Below are positions 10,759 to 23,166 of a stretch of 64,000 nucleotides of DNA, piece after piece. Position 1 is the stretch's first letter. Each line of letters opens with the position of its first letter. The position numbers and the translations under genes are program-made. A model generated the notes under the pieces. The model searched no databases. It saw only the letters and a program-made list of their open reading frames with translations, and was not told where the DNA came from. Source of the DNA: Microstegium vimineum (Eukaryota; Streptophyta; Magnoliopsida; Poales; Poaceae); assembly GCA_022036555.1 (NCBI GenBank), contig CM039133.1:12351765-12415764 (forward strand). Direction: 5' to 3'.

Positions 10759-11595
10759 ATGGCAGGAGGCGACAACCGTGTCAAGCGTCCTGCCGAAGGA
10801 GCGCCTGAAGGGAGCCAAACATGGCGCAATTGACAGTGTGGGTAAGAATCGGTTCCTTTGCCCCCTTGCATCTTTGCTCTCTGCTTATCCTTCTAGTTCT
10901 GACTTTAGTTCCTCATCAGGATCAACTCCATCTCCACTAGCCACAACATTCCTTTCCCCACGGCGGCAGCAGACCAGCCGGGAAGTACATTGCCGGTTTC
11001 CTCTAGGTCTTCAGACTCCTACCACTCTCAGCCCTGGGACTTAGGTTCGGGGTCGGATGCGGATGCCCCTACACTCATGCGGAGGCTGCCAACTTTAGGC
11101 GTGAGCGGGGTGAAACCCGGGGAGAACTGGAGAAGATCTCCAAGCAATATGGTGTCGATCAACTCGAGTGGGAGGACCAGCGGAAGCAGCTCTACAACGC
11201 CATCATGGGTTAGCCAAAAACAATCCTGTCTTACCTTCTCTTTTAATCCTGTTTGCTTATCCGTTTTGCATCTTCGTTCAGCGCTTTCTGCAGAGAATGA
11301 GCGTTTGGAGGCCACGGCGAACAGGATCGCCAACAAGGTCAACGTCCAAGGAGAAACTGCCGAGGCGCGCCTTGACAATGCGGACGACCGCATCAATCAA
11401 GCTGCCATCCATGGCGTGCACCATGGCGTAGCTCTGGGGCTGTCGGCAATGACTACCCAGTGAGGTGAGGACTTCTTTGTCCAGCCAACCGGCTTCCATG
11501 GTCAAGTGCCTCCAGAAAATGTTGAAAACATCGACGATCTTTTGGAGAGTTATGAAGATCATGCGACCGCCCTTGCTGCAGTCACAGATGCCTAG
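10759..11595 (+). pseudogene. Second antisense extra gene of the Tat element (coiled-coil protein)
   Basis: Starts ATG at 10,759 with MAGGDNRVKRPAEGAPEGS. An intron runs from GTAAGA near 10,841 to an AG near 10,919. A serine-rich exon then leads into a charged segment (GELEKISKQYGVDQLEWEDQ). A second intron runs from about 11,209 to 11,280, and the last exon has a coiled coil rich in E, R and A, then HGVHHGVALGLSAMTTQ. The same frame continues after a TGA at 11,461-11,463 (probably CGA decay) to the natural stop TAG at 11,593-11,595. A TGA in exon 1 and a one-base frameshift near 11,065 also break it. I do not recognise a domain. Its position, opposite strand and own TATA box mark it as an auxiliary gene of the element. 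Confidence 0.6.
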
Positions 11596-11873
11596 TCGGT
11601 CATCAATAGGTTGTTTGATGAGTAACTTGTATTTAGGAATCTTATGTAAAGAACCTTCTTTGTGAAATACTTAGGATCTCTACTGTTTCTTTTCCTTTTC
11701 TGAAGTTTTTTCGGAGAACAATCAATCTGGAAAATGCTTGTGTGATGTTTTATTTTTTCTCTAAAGGCGACACATACCGTGTCGGCTATTCTCTGAGTTT
11801 ATCACAGAATTTGTTTCGGCTAAAGGCGATATCACCGTATCGGCTAACTGCGCATAAGTTTCTTTAGATTCGC
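11596..11873. other. Convergent 3' region between antisense gene and pol
   Basis: No ORF. Contains two loose copies of a motif reading GGCGACA..CCGTGTCGGCTA and GGCGATATCACCGTATCGGC. Both the plus-strand gene and the minus-strand pol terminate here, so overlapping 3' ends are likely. Confidence 0.5.
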
Positions 11874-13813
11874 TTATGCACCAACCTCAACACTGGGATG
11901 AAATCTCTTAAGAAACATTCCATCGATAGCTCTAGCGAATTCTTCTCCTAATAGAGTTTTCAAGATATATGCATTGCCAGGCACACACCTTACCACTCGA
12001 AAAGGTCCTTCCCAATTTGGAGACCATTTGCCGAACGCTCTGTCCTTGGTCCCAATCGGCAATACAATTTTCCAAACCAAATCTCCTTCTGTGAATTGTT
12101 TCTCCTTAACCTTCTTGTTATAATACCTAGCAACACGTGCTTTATTTCTTTCAATATTTTCCAATGCTTTGAGCCGAACTAAATGCAAATCTTCTAGTTC
12201 GTCCATCATCAAGTTCTTGTAATCTTCTTTCCTTAAATCGTTCTGCAATGTAACCCGTCTTGATCCAGATCGCAATTCCCATGGCAACACAACATGATGC
12301 CCATAAACCAACTCATAGGGAGACACTTGAGTAGATCCATGGCAAGCCATTCGGTAAGCCCACAAAGCCTCATTAAGAACCGAATGCCACTTCTTCGGCT
12401 TTTCATCAATTTTCTTCTGAATAATTTTGATCATGATCTTATTTGATGCTTAAACCTGGCCATTGGCTTGCGCATAATAAGGAGAAGAATTGTACAATTT
12501 TATTCCCATCCCCTCGGCAAAATCACAAAACTCGGACGAAGTGAACTGAGTCCCTTGATCTGTTGTTATAGTATGAGGAATCCCGAATCTGTGAATTATA
12601 TGCTCTTTAACAAAATTGACCATGTTTTCTGATGTAACCTTTTTCAGGGGAATAGCTTCAACCCACTTTGTAAAATAATTTGTAGCCAACAGCACAAACT
12701 TTTGTCCTTTGCTAGAAGGAGGATGAATTTGACCGATCAAATCTATGCCCCATCCTATGAACGGCCAAGACTTGACAATTGGGTTTAAAGCCGACACTGG
12801 AGCTCTCTGAATATTACCAAATCTCTGACAGTATTGACATCCTTTGTAATATTCAAAACAATCCTCAAGCATGGTTGGCCAAAAATAACCAGTTCTCCTT
12901 ATTATCCATTTCATCCGGTAAGCCGACTGATGCGCACCACTTACTCCTTCATGCACTTCATACATCAGCTTTCTGGACTCCTCTTGATTCAAACATTTGA
13001 GGAGTACTCCATCTATAGACTTGTAGTACAACTGGTCATCAAGGAGCACGAACTTGATAGCTTTATATCTGAGTTTTCGGGAAACTCTCTGCGATGGATA
13101 TTTTAAATAATCGGCAATTTCTTCTCTCCAGTCATCAATTACCCGATCTTCATCCAAAGCATGAATTTCCTGATCCTCTCGGTATCCCGAAGCACTTTGA
13201 GCCAGTCTGTTTGCTTCTTCATTCTGCCCCCTAGGGATATGATGCAAGGTGGCTACCTGGAAACTCTTTAGAAGCTCTCGGCACTCTTCATAATATCCCT
13301 CTAACATATCACTCTTGCATTCATATTGGCCGATCCGTTGATTAATTACCAGCTCAGAATCCCCGAAAACTTCAACAACAATAGCCTTTATTTCGACAAG
13401 CAGTCAGAGCCCTCTAAGCAATGCCTCATATTCTGCTTGATTGTTAGTAACCAAGAACCCAATAGGGATGGCATACTCAAAGATCAAACCTCTGGGAGAA
13501 ATCAAGAGAACACCGGCTCCACCACCTTTGCTACAAGATGAACCATCAAAAAACAAAGTCCATGGCTCAATGGTCACCATGTTAGCAGAGGGATCGCGGT
13601 GTTGGGTAACAAAATCAGCAATAACCTGACCTTTTACTGCCTTTGCCAATTCGTACCTTAAATCAAACTCTGACAAAGCTAAAATCCATTTGCCAATTCT
13701 TCCATTTAAAATTGGCATCAATAACATGTGTTTTATCATATCAAACTCAGAAACTACCATACATTCGGCATTTAACAAATAATGACGAATCTTAGTACAT
13801 GAGTAAAACACAC
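11874..13813 (-). pseudogene. Tat pol, C-terminal part: RNase H end, second RNase H, integrase
   Basis: Read on the minus strand. The end of the first RNase H (HYLLNAECMVVSEFDMIKHM) is followed by the second, archaeal-type RNase H (LFFDGSSCSKGGGAGVLLIS near 13,520-13,560). Next come the integrase HHCC zinc finger (H..H, CQYC near 12,830) and the DDE core: first Asp in GWGIDLIGQ, second Asp in TITTDQGTQF. The codon where the catalytic Glu normally sits after NGQ is a TAA stop (near 12,447-12,449). The frame then continues through the integrase C-terminal domain (RVARYYNKKVKEKQFTEGDL) to a stop at 11,874. A frame change occurs near 13,310-13,400. The N-terminal part of pol lies at 24,722-26,044, beyond the nested Copia element. 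Confidence 0.9.
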
Positions 13814-15695
13814 TGAAGGACCGAGAACGGCGACCAGACGGGGGGGGGGGGGGGGGGTGAATGGGAGCCTCAAATTTCTCTCGAAATGTTCGGGCCACTC
13901 TTCCCAAAAACGGAGAAAAGAGAGCTCACCGACAGTGGAGGAAAATCACCGAAAACCCCAAAACACAGGTTTTCAACCCCTCGGGAAAAGAGGCAAGAAC
14001 CTAGGAAAAACGGGAGAAAATAGCAACCAACAGGGAGCTCCGGACCAGATGGGACAGAGCCACCAGACAATGGCAAGTAGTCCGGAGCTATGGTCCGACG
14101 CTGGCCAAGCCGAAAGCTACCAACCTCCGGACTAGACCACCAGACTACCCCGTCGGGCCAAGGAGAGTGGTCCGACGTGTTGTAGCGTTTCCTAGCAGAG
14201 CCACCAGACCACTCGTCAAAGGTCCGGAGCTCAAAAATCGGGAGGTCCGGAGGGTGGTCCGACGCCTCTTGCTGCTTGACACGGGAAAGCTCAAGACCAC
14301 CGGACCACTCGCTATGGTTCAGAGCTTAGAGGGGAAGAGGTCCGACGCTCACAACCAGAAAACTGCTCCTCGCAAAAACAAACTTCTCTCCGCCAAATCT
14401 TCCCTAAACTCAAACAAATGATCACCAACTACAACCAAACTTTGTAGGCATGATCCTAGTGCAGTTGGGGAGCTATCCCAAAGAAATCAACTCTCAATTT
14501 GGAGAGGATAAACGGGAACACTCGGATTTGGGGGAGAAGAGAGCAAAATGAAGAACGCCACAAAGAAATCGCCCGATCTACGCACTCGTGAGGTTTGAGG
14601 AGAATTCCTTCGGTGCAAAGAAGCTCCTCATGATTACGCACAAATTGGTTCAAACGGATTTGCAAGACCTACTCCCTACAAAGAGAAATCATCTCGGGAA
14701 AAGAGGGAGCAAAAGCAAAACGCGAAGAACACAAGCAAAACGGGGACACGATCAATCAAAACGAAGCCACCATGGCTTACGGAGGTTACAACCTCCGATT
14801 CCTCGCAACAATCACAAGTTATTACACCGGTGACACGGTGGATCTCAAGCAAGAAGAAGCTAGGGTAGGGAAAACCTAGGAATATGTGGGAGAGAGAGTA
14901 ATGCAAGAGATGAGGATGAGGATACCCCTTCATCCTCTATTTAATGGGGCTTTGGCTATTTCCCAAAGACCCCCCTAGATACAAGACCGAATTACCTAGC
15001 CCTAAGACATTGTAATCCAAGTCAATAACTCCCAGCCACTCATTTGAATGGACGACCCCGCTTCCTGCCAGGAGTTGCCATCGCCTCGAGGCAACCTCCA
15101 GGATTCCGCCACGTGCCATCCCCGCTTCCTTGAAAGCTCCACCTAGGTTTTGAGGCCCAAACCCAGGAAACCCGCCACCGGTAGCTTTGGGCTCAACTAC
15201 CGAACCCCGAGTTTTGCGGCCCAAACTCGGAAACCGTCGCGGATGGTTTTGAGGCCCAAACCACCAAACCACTCGATGCGAGCCACCTTGTCTTTGCCCG
15301 GTCGGACTCCGAGTCCCCTGAGCCTCCGCTCGACTCGCGCGTCCACCGTCTTGACTTGGTCAACTCGGTCTACCTCCATGTCTTCTCGCACTCGCTGGTG
15401 CCAAGTACTAGCTACCACAGCTAGTCCGTCGGCACCCATGGTCCCTCAGTCCGAGGCCCGCTTCCGCCCTTCACCGCTCTCAGTCCATCGGCACGGCAAG
15501 CCTCTACTCGACCTTCTCCACGCCATTGACCACTGTAACTAGGCATAGCACTTGCACACCACAAGCCGATAGACAGACACACATTTGCTTTCGCAAAGGG
15601 TTACAGTAAGCCACTCAAACTGAACCACTCAAGTGTTGGGCAATCACTCATCACAAAACTGAACTACATGGGTACTTATCAACCATGTGTTCGCA
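13814..15695 (-). repeat. 3' LTR of Sirevirus 1
   Basis: 1,882 bp. Contains an 18-base G run at 13,840-13,857, many GTCCGGA/GTCCGAC motifs, and about 500 bp (roughly 15,070-15,550) absent from the other LTR. It lacks a block of about 75 bp present in the partner near 23,460-23,560. Confidence 0.9.
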
Positions 15696-16310
15696 ATCTC
15701 CCTCTTGATGAGTGCATTGTCAACACAAGTGCATTTCAGATTTGAGCCACAAGGTAAAGCTCTCCAAATGACCAAAAAGCTGAGAAAGCCAAAATGGTGT
15801 CACTTGAGAGAAGCAAAGCGAATCCAAAACTTGGTTCCCAAAGAAATGGGCAACGGCTCGACGCAACCAAGCAAAACAAAGCTAGCCTTCAAGAAGAGGC
15901 AGAAAAACGGGTTCAACACCGCTAGCAAAGTAAGATACCAATCACAGCTCTCAAAGCTCAGACTTCCAATTTAAACACTAGGGGAGCTCAAAAGATACCA
16001 ATTGAAACCACTTACGTCCCCTAATGCTCAAGAAGCAATCGAAACCTGTCGAAGTCAACAAAGCAAGCTAGACCCTCCAGAAGAGGCAAAGGCTCAACAC
16101 ATCTAGCAAAACTCCCCCTGGGAACAAGCATACCTAAGATACCAAGAAGGGTGAAACAAACCAAGCAAGGAGATACCAATTTGAAGACCAAAGCTCAAAA
16201 GGCCACACATACCAAAATCTCCCCCTTGACTAATGCTAGTATGAAAATGCACTATTTTCTCCCCCTTGATTGTATATGATGAAATGCACACTTCTCCCCC
16301 TTGTTGACAC
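15696..16310 (-). promoter_or_regulatory. Polypurine tract plus upstream multi-PPT array of Sirevirus 1
   Basis: On the minus strand AAGAGGGAGAT abuts the 3' LTR. Further tracts of the type CAAGGGGGAGA lie near 16,218, 16,256 and 16,293, and a CCCAGGGGGAGT near 16,110. Multiple polypurine tracts in this untranslated region are a known Sirevirus hallmark. Confidence 0.75.
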
Positions 16311-17338
16311 ATGTAGCTCATCAAAACATCAACAACTCAAAGTCCGGCTACAAATGCCATGAAATGAAAAATGAGTGGAAACAGCTTCATACTTAGAGCT
16401 AATACAATGAATAGATGCTCTAAGTGATGTGACCCTGTGAAGATAGGAAAAGCTCTATGTGCCCAACAAAGACTCAAGTTGAGCTTAAGATCACTCTAGA
16501 AGCTATTTTAGAGAGCAAGTCATGTGAGAGCAAGGAAAGGGTATCACCTCCTAGAGACAGCTAGACATGGCAAGCAAGATATGATCTATCTCAAAGAAAT
16601 CTCATGTATAGCAAGTAAAACTATCCCTTAGCAAAGTTCATACAACAAGCCAATGACCCAACTGAATGAATTTTCCAAATTTCAGAGTTTTGCAGCCAAT
16701 TTTCAGTTTTAGGCACATTTAAGTTGTATGCGAGTGGTTGTCTGCAAAGTGATGCCACTGCTTACCAACCGGGCGAAGTCAAAGGACTTGACACACCGGT
16801 TTTGGTCATACACGACACCGCTCAAGTATCAACCCATATGGGAAGCAGTCTGGAACACACGGTGAAGTGCTCACAATGCAGACCCAACTCGATCTTTCCA
16901 ATTCACAAAACAGAGAGCAATGTCATTTTAGATATTAATCATGGTGCTCAAAGGTAGTGAATTAAACAATGAAGAGCCATAGTTGCAAGCTATATACAAG
17001 ACAACCAAGAAGGATCTTCAAAAGCCTACACATGCTAGTGCCATTTCAGAGGTGACATGGGGAATTAAATTCAGTTTTTAAAGCTTTTCTAACTTAGCTC
17101 TATTGCATATCATATAGATCAAAAAGAGTCTAAGTTAGGCAACACCATAGACACATAAAGCACCTCAAACAGAGCATAGATTCATTATATTGGCTATAAG
17201 TATGAAGCTTGAAATGAACTATGTAACAAATGCAAATGAGATGCACAATGCAATGACACCAACTAACACTAACAAGACACCAATTTAGAAGGACAAAGAA
17301 AACACAAAAATAACTATGATACACAAAACTTTCCTCCT
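16311..17338 (-). other. Long 3' untranslated region of Sirevirus 1
   Basis: About 1 kb between the end of RNase H and the polypurine array. No coding frame worth reporting. Such long spacers are usual in Sireviruses. Confidence 0.6.
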
Positions 17339-20300
17339 CTAAAAAGGAAAGCAAACACCCAACTCGCCCCGAAGGCGAGAAAACGCAGCTTGATCCAAAG
17401 GCTTTGTGAGAATATCTGCAAGCTGGTTGTGGGTCTCGACATGCCGGAGGTCAATGTCGCCCTTCTCATAATGATCACGCAAGAAGTGAAAGCGGACCTC
17501 AATATGCTTGGTATTAATGAAGCACAGGATTTTTGGCCACACTAATTGCACTCGTGCTATCACAAAGCAGAGGCACCTTAGTAAGCTCAAGACCGAAATC
17601 TCTCAAAGTGGCAATCATACAAATCAACTACGAGCAACAGCTAGCCACGGCAATGTACTCAGCTTCGCACATCGACTGTGCCACGCTCGACTGCTTGCGA
17701 GAAGACCAAGAAACCAAAGAAGACCCGAGAAACTGGCAAGTCCCAGAAGTGGACTTCCGATCAAGACGACATCCGGCAAAGTCGGCGTCAGAATAACCAC
17801 AAAGCACAAGAGAGGAAGAGGTGGAGAACCAAAGTCCAAATTCGGGAGTGATGCGTTTCATCGCCTGCTTGTTCGAAGTTCGTGGGGACGCCTGAAAGCG
17901 AGCACATAGGCAGACGACGAACTGAATGTCCGGTCGGGTCGCCGTTAGGTACAGAAGCGACCCCATCATGCTTCGGTACTCGGTCTGGTCCACCGCCTCT
18001 CCTTCCTCGTCAGCATCCAAGGCAGTCGTAGTCGACATGGGCATTGAAAGAGGCTTTGCCTCACCCATGTCAAACTTCTTCATGATGTCCTTTGTGTACT
18101 TGCCTTGGTGCACAAACATCCCTTCCCAGGTTTGCTTGATTTGCAACCCGAGAAAGAAAGTCAACTCTCCCATGATGCTCATCTCAAATTTTCTGCTCAT
18201 AAGATCTGCAAACTTGGCAACAACAGCATGAGAAGAACCACCAAAGATGATATCATCCACGTATATTTGGACAAGGAGAGTGTCTTTGCCTTACTTGAGG
18301 AGAAACAACGTCTTATCTACCGATCCCATTTTAAAACCCTTAGCAAGCAAAAAGGTTCGCAATCTATCATACCATGCTCTAGGGGCTTGTTTCAAACCAT
18401 ACAAAGTTTTGTGAAGTTTAAAAACATGGTTTGGAAACTTAGGATTTTCGAAACCGGGAGGTTGTTTAACATAAACTTCCTCCTCTATGTAGCCGTTTAA
18501 GAAAGCACTTTTAACGTCCATTTGAAAAAGTTTTAAACCCTTAGAAGCCGCAAAAGCTAGAAGGATTCTAATGGCTTCTAAACGAGCTACGGGAGCAAAG
18601 GTTTCATCATAGTCTATTCCCTCCTTTTGACAAAAGCCTTGAGATACCAACCTAGCCTTGTTGCGCACTACCACCCCATCTTCACTTTGTTTATTTTTGA
18701 AAACCCATTTGGTACCTATGGGGTGGCAACTAGGTGGTGGAGGAACTAAGACCCAAACACGGTTTCACTCAAAGTTTTCTAACTCCTCATGCATGGCATT
18801 AACCCAATCTGGATCCATCAAAGCGTGTCCAACATCTCGGGGCTCAAAAGAAGCGACAAAAGCCGAATAAGCAAAGTGAGAGATATAAGACCTGGACCGC
18901 GTGACTCGACGGTCAATGTCGCCGATGATGTTCTCCGGCGGGTGCTGCCGCTGGATGTGGCGGGGAGCCTGCCTGGACGAAGTGGCCTCCCCCTCGACAG
19001 TAGCTGGAGCTCCCTCAGGTGCAACGGGCACCGACTGAGGAAGCTGCTCGAACGGCCCCCATGTAGAGGAAGTAGTCGGATCGGGACTGTGAGCCGAAGT
19101 GGACGTCACAAGGTCGACGGGGGCAACCAGTGGAGTTGGCTCGGGATCACCCCAATCGGCATCATCCTGCTCCTCCTCCACAAAGATGCTAGTGTTCACC
19201 TCATCATCACCTGCAAGCTCAAAAGTAGTGGAAACACAGGGCATAGTCTCATCGAAGGTAATCTCACAAGTCTCCATCACTCGGTTAGTCTCAAGGTTAA
19301 GTGCACGATAAGCACGAAAGTGAGTAGAATAACCAAGAAAGATACCGTTAGAAGACCGTGATTCAAATTTATCCAACTTACCATCCTTTTTGAGGATGAA
19401 GCACATGCACCCAAACACCCGTAGGTGACTTACCTTGGGTGGTCTCCCAATTCCCAACTCATAAGAAGTCTTCTTCTTGAAAGCTCGGAGGAAAATGCGA
19501 TTGGAAACATAGCAAGCAGAACTGAGTGCTTCGGCCCAATACCGCCTAGGAGTCCTATACTCATCGAGCATCATCCTGGCCATCTCAACAAGGGTCCGAT
19601 TCTTGCGCTCAACAACACCGTTCTGCTGGGGAGTGTGAGGTGAGGAAAACTGGTGATCGAGACCCAAAGAAGAGCAAAGAGTTGCAAATTGAGCATTCTT
19701 GAATTCTGTGCCATTGTCACTGCGGATAGCTCTCATAGAATTCTTAGGTAGCTCATTTTGCAATCTCAAAATCAGATCTCGAACAAGTGGAAAAGCCTCA
19801 TCCTTACTCTCCAAAAAGAACACCCAGGAGTACCTCGAGTAGTCATCAACGACTACAACAACATACCACTTCCCTCCTTCCGACCTGACCCGAGCTGGAC
19901 CAACTGTGTCCATGTGTAAGAGCTCGCCGGGTCGAGTGGTCATGATCTCAGTCACAAGAGGATAGGAAGCCGCAACCATCTTGCCATGCCTGCAAGGATG
20001 ACAAACCAAATCCTTCTCGAACTTTAGCTTTGGCAATCCTTGGATAAGGTCCATTGAGCTAAGCCTTGCAAGCAAGTCAAAACTCAAATGTCCCAATCTC
20101 CTATGCCACTTCCAAAGCTCGGAAGAAGAACCGGCAAGAAGACAACGAGAAGGTCCGGAAGAGATAGAAAAATCTGCACGAAAAACCTTCCCGAAGGGTA
20201 AAATCCGGCAAACAAGCTCACCACGAGAGTCCAAAATTCAAGAGAGATTAGGCTTGAAACTCACTTCAAAACCGTCATCAAGGAGTTGCGAAACCGAAAG

Positions 20301-20495
20301 AAGGTTAAAATGCAAATTCGCAACCAAAGCAACATCCTTGAGGGCAAAAGAAGAGTTCACTCGGATGGTCCCTCGGGAGACAACTTTACCTTTACTCTTG
20401 TCCCCGAATGTGATATACTCGGTGTGGTGCACGGGGTCAAGGCTGGAGAACCACTTGGCACTTCCGGTCATATGGCGTGAGCATCTGGAATCCAC
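17339..20495 (-). pseudogene. Sirevirus 1 pol: protease, integrase, reverse transcriptase, RNase H
   Basis: Protease at about 20,495 has DSRCSRHMTG where Copia elements carry DSG, so its active-site Gly is replaced. A TGA (20,238-20,240) follows. The next frame (20,234-18,765) holds the GAG-pre-integrase zinc finger (HRRLGHLS ... CHPCRHGK) and the integrase core with its triad in LLHMDTVGP, RSDNGTEFKN and GVVERKNRT intact. Reverse transcriptase occupies about 18,674-17,628 with FAPVARLEAIRILL and YVDDIIFGG (near 18,250), split by a TAA just upstream of YVDD. RNase H (CGYSDADFAGCRLDRKSTSG) runs into 17,339 with a frameshift near 17,600. Several nonsense codons also separate the integrase from the RT frame. 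Confidence 0.9.
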
Positions 20496-20527
20496 AAGCC
20501 AAGTCTCCTCCAGTCCTCCTTCCTACA

Positions 20528-23103
20528 TCAATAAAAAGACATAGGGTAAGCAAACAGACCAACACTGGGGTTAGTAAACTGTAAAGGATACCGGTGTTGT
20601 CCCACTTGCCCAAAGAATGGGTTAGGAGAAAAACCAAACATTTCCTGCCCCATAGGGGAATAGCGATCACCACGATAGGGAAAACGTGGTCCACTAGAGA
20701 AGGGTGGACTAAAGCCACCGCCATGAGGCGCGTTGTCGTATGGGTCACGACCGGTACCCCACCGGGCACGACCACCGCATGGTCTCACCTCCTGAGGCCT
20801 AGTACCTTGAGGCATTGTACCTCTAGGCCTAGTAGTGCGCCTCTGAACTTCCGGTTCACGCATCCCAACTCGTGGGTGGTACATGTCCCGGTTGTTCAAC
20901 TCAAACTGCCTCCGATCATCTCTCTTCCTCCTAAAGCAAAACTCAGCCAAGTGCCCATCCCGCTCATAATACTCACAATGGTACCTCACCACACTCTTGG
21001 TAGGCACTCTCTTGTTGGGTTGGGTGGCTCTAGCTTTCTTAGGAAGGGGATCACTAGAGATGTCTGGCAGTGTGTCAAGTGGGTTGTGAAGATGGTTTGG
21101 TTTTGCAATCCACACTTGCTTCTGCGGAGTGGTTTTGGGTGGCTCTTCAAACACACCATCTCTCACACGAAATTCAGAGGGGTTGGTAGGCTTAGGTGGA
21201 GTTATCTTGGTAAGCTTGGGAGTTGTGGTGGGTTTCTCATTCTCGCTCAAACCACTGCACTCACCGATCTTACCGAACAAGCTATCGTCCTTCCCACTTA
21301 AAGCAAAGCCTACTCCCGTGCTGCCAGCCCTTTTGCATTGGCTAAGCATCATCCCCAACTGCGGCTCTCGGCAAGATACCCAACTCAAGATGGACCGAAG
21401 GTATGTGTTTTCTTCCTCGGTACGCATCTTGTCGTGTCTACACGACACGATCTCAAGCTCCAAAGCCTCAAAGCGATCCGACTCTCTAGTGCTATCTGAG
21501 CTGACCTTCTCTAGCACAGCAATCCTGGCATCTCTCTGTGCTAGCTCAGAACGCAAGCCTAAGCAAGACTTGCACACACCAAGTAAGCTAGGCCTAGCCT
21601 TCAGCTCACTGACCTCCTCAAGTAGAGTGCCATACTTGTCCTGGAGAGTGACAAGACTAGACATGTGGATGGCACAAGCATCACACTCTACCTCCTCGGT
21701 AACCACCACTGATGCCTTAGCAAACTCTAACTCATGCAACGTGCTAAGATACTTAGCCTTGAAATCGTTCCTCTCGCACGCGGCATGTTTGAGCAAAGCA
21801 TCCTGACTCATCAAGATGTTGTTCAGAGACTCAATCTCGAGAGAGAGGGACTCGACGGTGGGTGGTACCTCGGGTGTGTCGGAGTCGTAGTCGTAGTCGG
21901 GGCCTTCCTTGCGCTTGCCGACCTTGCCTTCTTCAATCGCCATGGTGGAAAAGCCACCATGCTTGGCGTCGGCGTAGAAGCATAGGTCGTTGAGCTTGTC
22001 CTCAACCTTTCCCTTGGACTCATCATCGCTCGAACAAGCACCTCCATTGGAGGAGGCATCGATGTCGCTGAGGGAGGCGAGGAAGGCTCGGTGCTTGGCC
22101 TTCACCTTGTCGATCACCTTCTTGGAGGACCTTCGGTGGTAGCCACCCTTGGGCTTGTGCTTGTCCTCGAAGTGGTGCTCGCGCTTGTCCTTGCGCTTGG
22201 TGAAGTCACCCGTAGCTCTCATGGGGCAGTTTGCGATGAAGTGATCCTCATCACCACAACGGTAGCACCCCTTGGCTGAGCCACCACGCTGACGGTTCAA
22301 ACGGTTGTTGTGAAACCGTGAGAACTTGGTGATGACCAAAGCCAGCTCATCATCTCCAAGAGCCTCCACTTGATCCTCTGTCACAGAAATCAAAGACAAA
22401 GCGAACAAAGAGTGTGAAGGGTCAGAGGAGGAAGAAGACGTACCACCGGGGCCAGAAACCAATGCCATAGATGGTTTCGATGGGTTCTCAAGCTTGGCCC
22501 GGGTCTGGTAGTCAATCTCCAAGGACTTGAGCTTGCTGAACAGCTCGTCCACAGTCAGGGCATCATAGCCCGGTGACTCTGAATGGCAGCCACCTTAATC
22601 TCCCACACCTTCCGATCAAGAGCATGCAAAAGCTTGATAACCATCTCATGATCATCATAAGGCAAGTTGGCTCGATTAGCACGCATCTTGTTGACGATAG
22701 ATTGGAAGCGAGTGAACATCCTGTCAATAGATTCGCCGGCCAACTGAGCAAAGTTCTCGTACTCTCTACGGTACGTGTCGAAGAGTCTAGACTTGATCTG
22801 AGGGTTGCTCTCATGATATCTCAAGAGTGTTTGCCAGATCTCCCGTGCCGTAGTGAGACTCAAAACCCGCTCAAACTCTGGAAGAGACAGACAAGAGAAG
22901 AGAATTCTACGGGCTCTTGCGTTTGACGCATGTTGTGTAACCTAGGCATTGGTGATCCGAGCCTCAAGAACCACGTAGTTCTCATTCTCACAAATCTCCC
23001 AAAACTTTGTGTCAAGCCCTTGGAGGTAAGCCGACATGCGTACCTTCCAATAGGCAAAGTTGGTTCCATCGAAGTAGGGAGGTTTACCAGCACCTCTCTC
23101 CAT
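20528..23103 (-). pseudogene. Sirevirus 1 gag
   Basis: Starts ATG at 23,103 (MERGAGKPPYFDGTNFAYW), the usual Copia gag opening. The UBN2/gag domain follows (SLTTAREIWQTLLRYHES). A TAG at 22,942-22,944 and a one-base frameshift near 22,590 break it. The long downstream frame (22,552-20,528) has the CCHC knuckle CYRCGDEDHFIANC, an acidic coiled-coil region, and a second knuckle-like motif whose second Cys is Tyr (CEYYERDGHLAEFC). The C-terminus is rich in Arg, Gly and Pro. The length, over 800 codons, fits the extended gag of Sireviruses. Confidence 0.85.
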
Positions 23104-23149
23104 GTCGCCTTCGCGGATCAAGAACCGTGTAAGGTGGAATGATCCTTAA

Positions 23150-23164
23150 CCATCTCTGATACCA
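23150..23164 (-). promoter_or_regulatory. Primer binding site of Sirevirus 1
   Basis: On the minus strand TGGTATCAGAGATGG lies two bases after the 5' LTR. This is the standard initiator-Met tRNA primer site of Copia elements. Confidence 0.9.
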
Positions 23165-23166
23165 AT

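Noticed and set aside
18789..19361. 190-residue plus-strand frame opposite Sirevirus 1 pol
   Set aside because: Mirror of the integrase/RT linker with no domain; the minus strand has the catalytic motifs.
20594..21806. Long plus-strand frames opposite Sirevirus 1 gag
   Set aside because: Shadows of the minus-strand gag, which has the CCHC knuckle and fits the element order.
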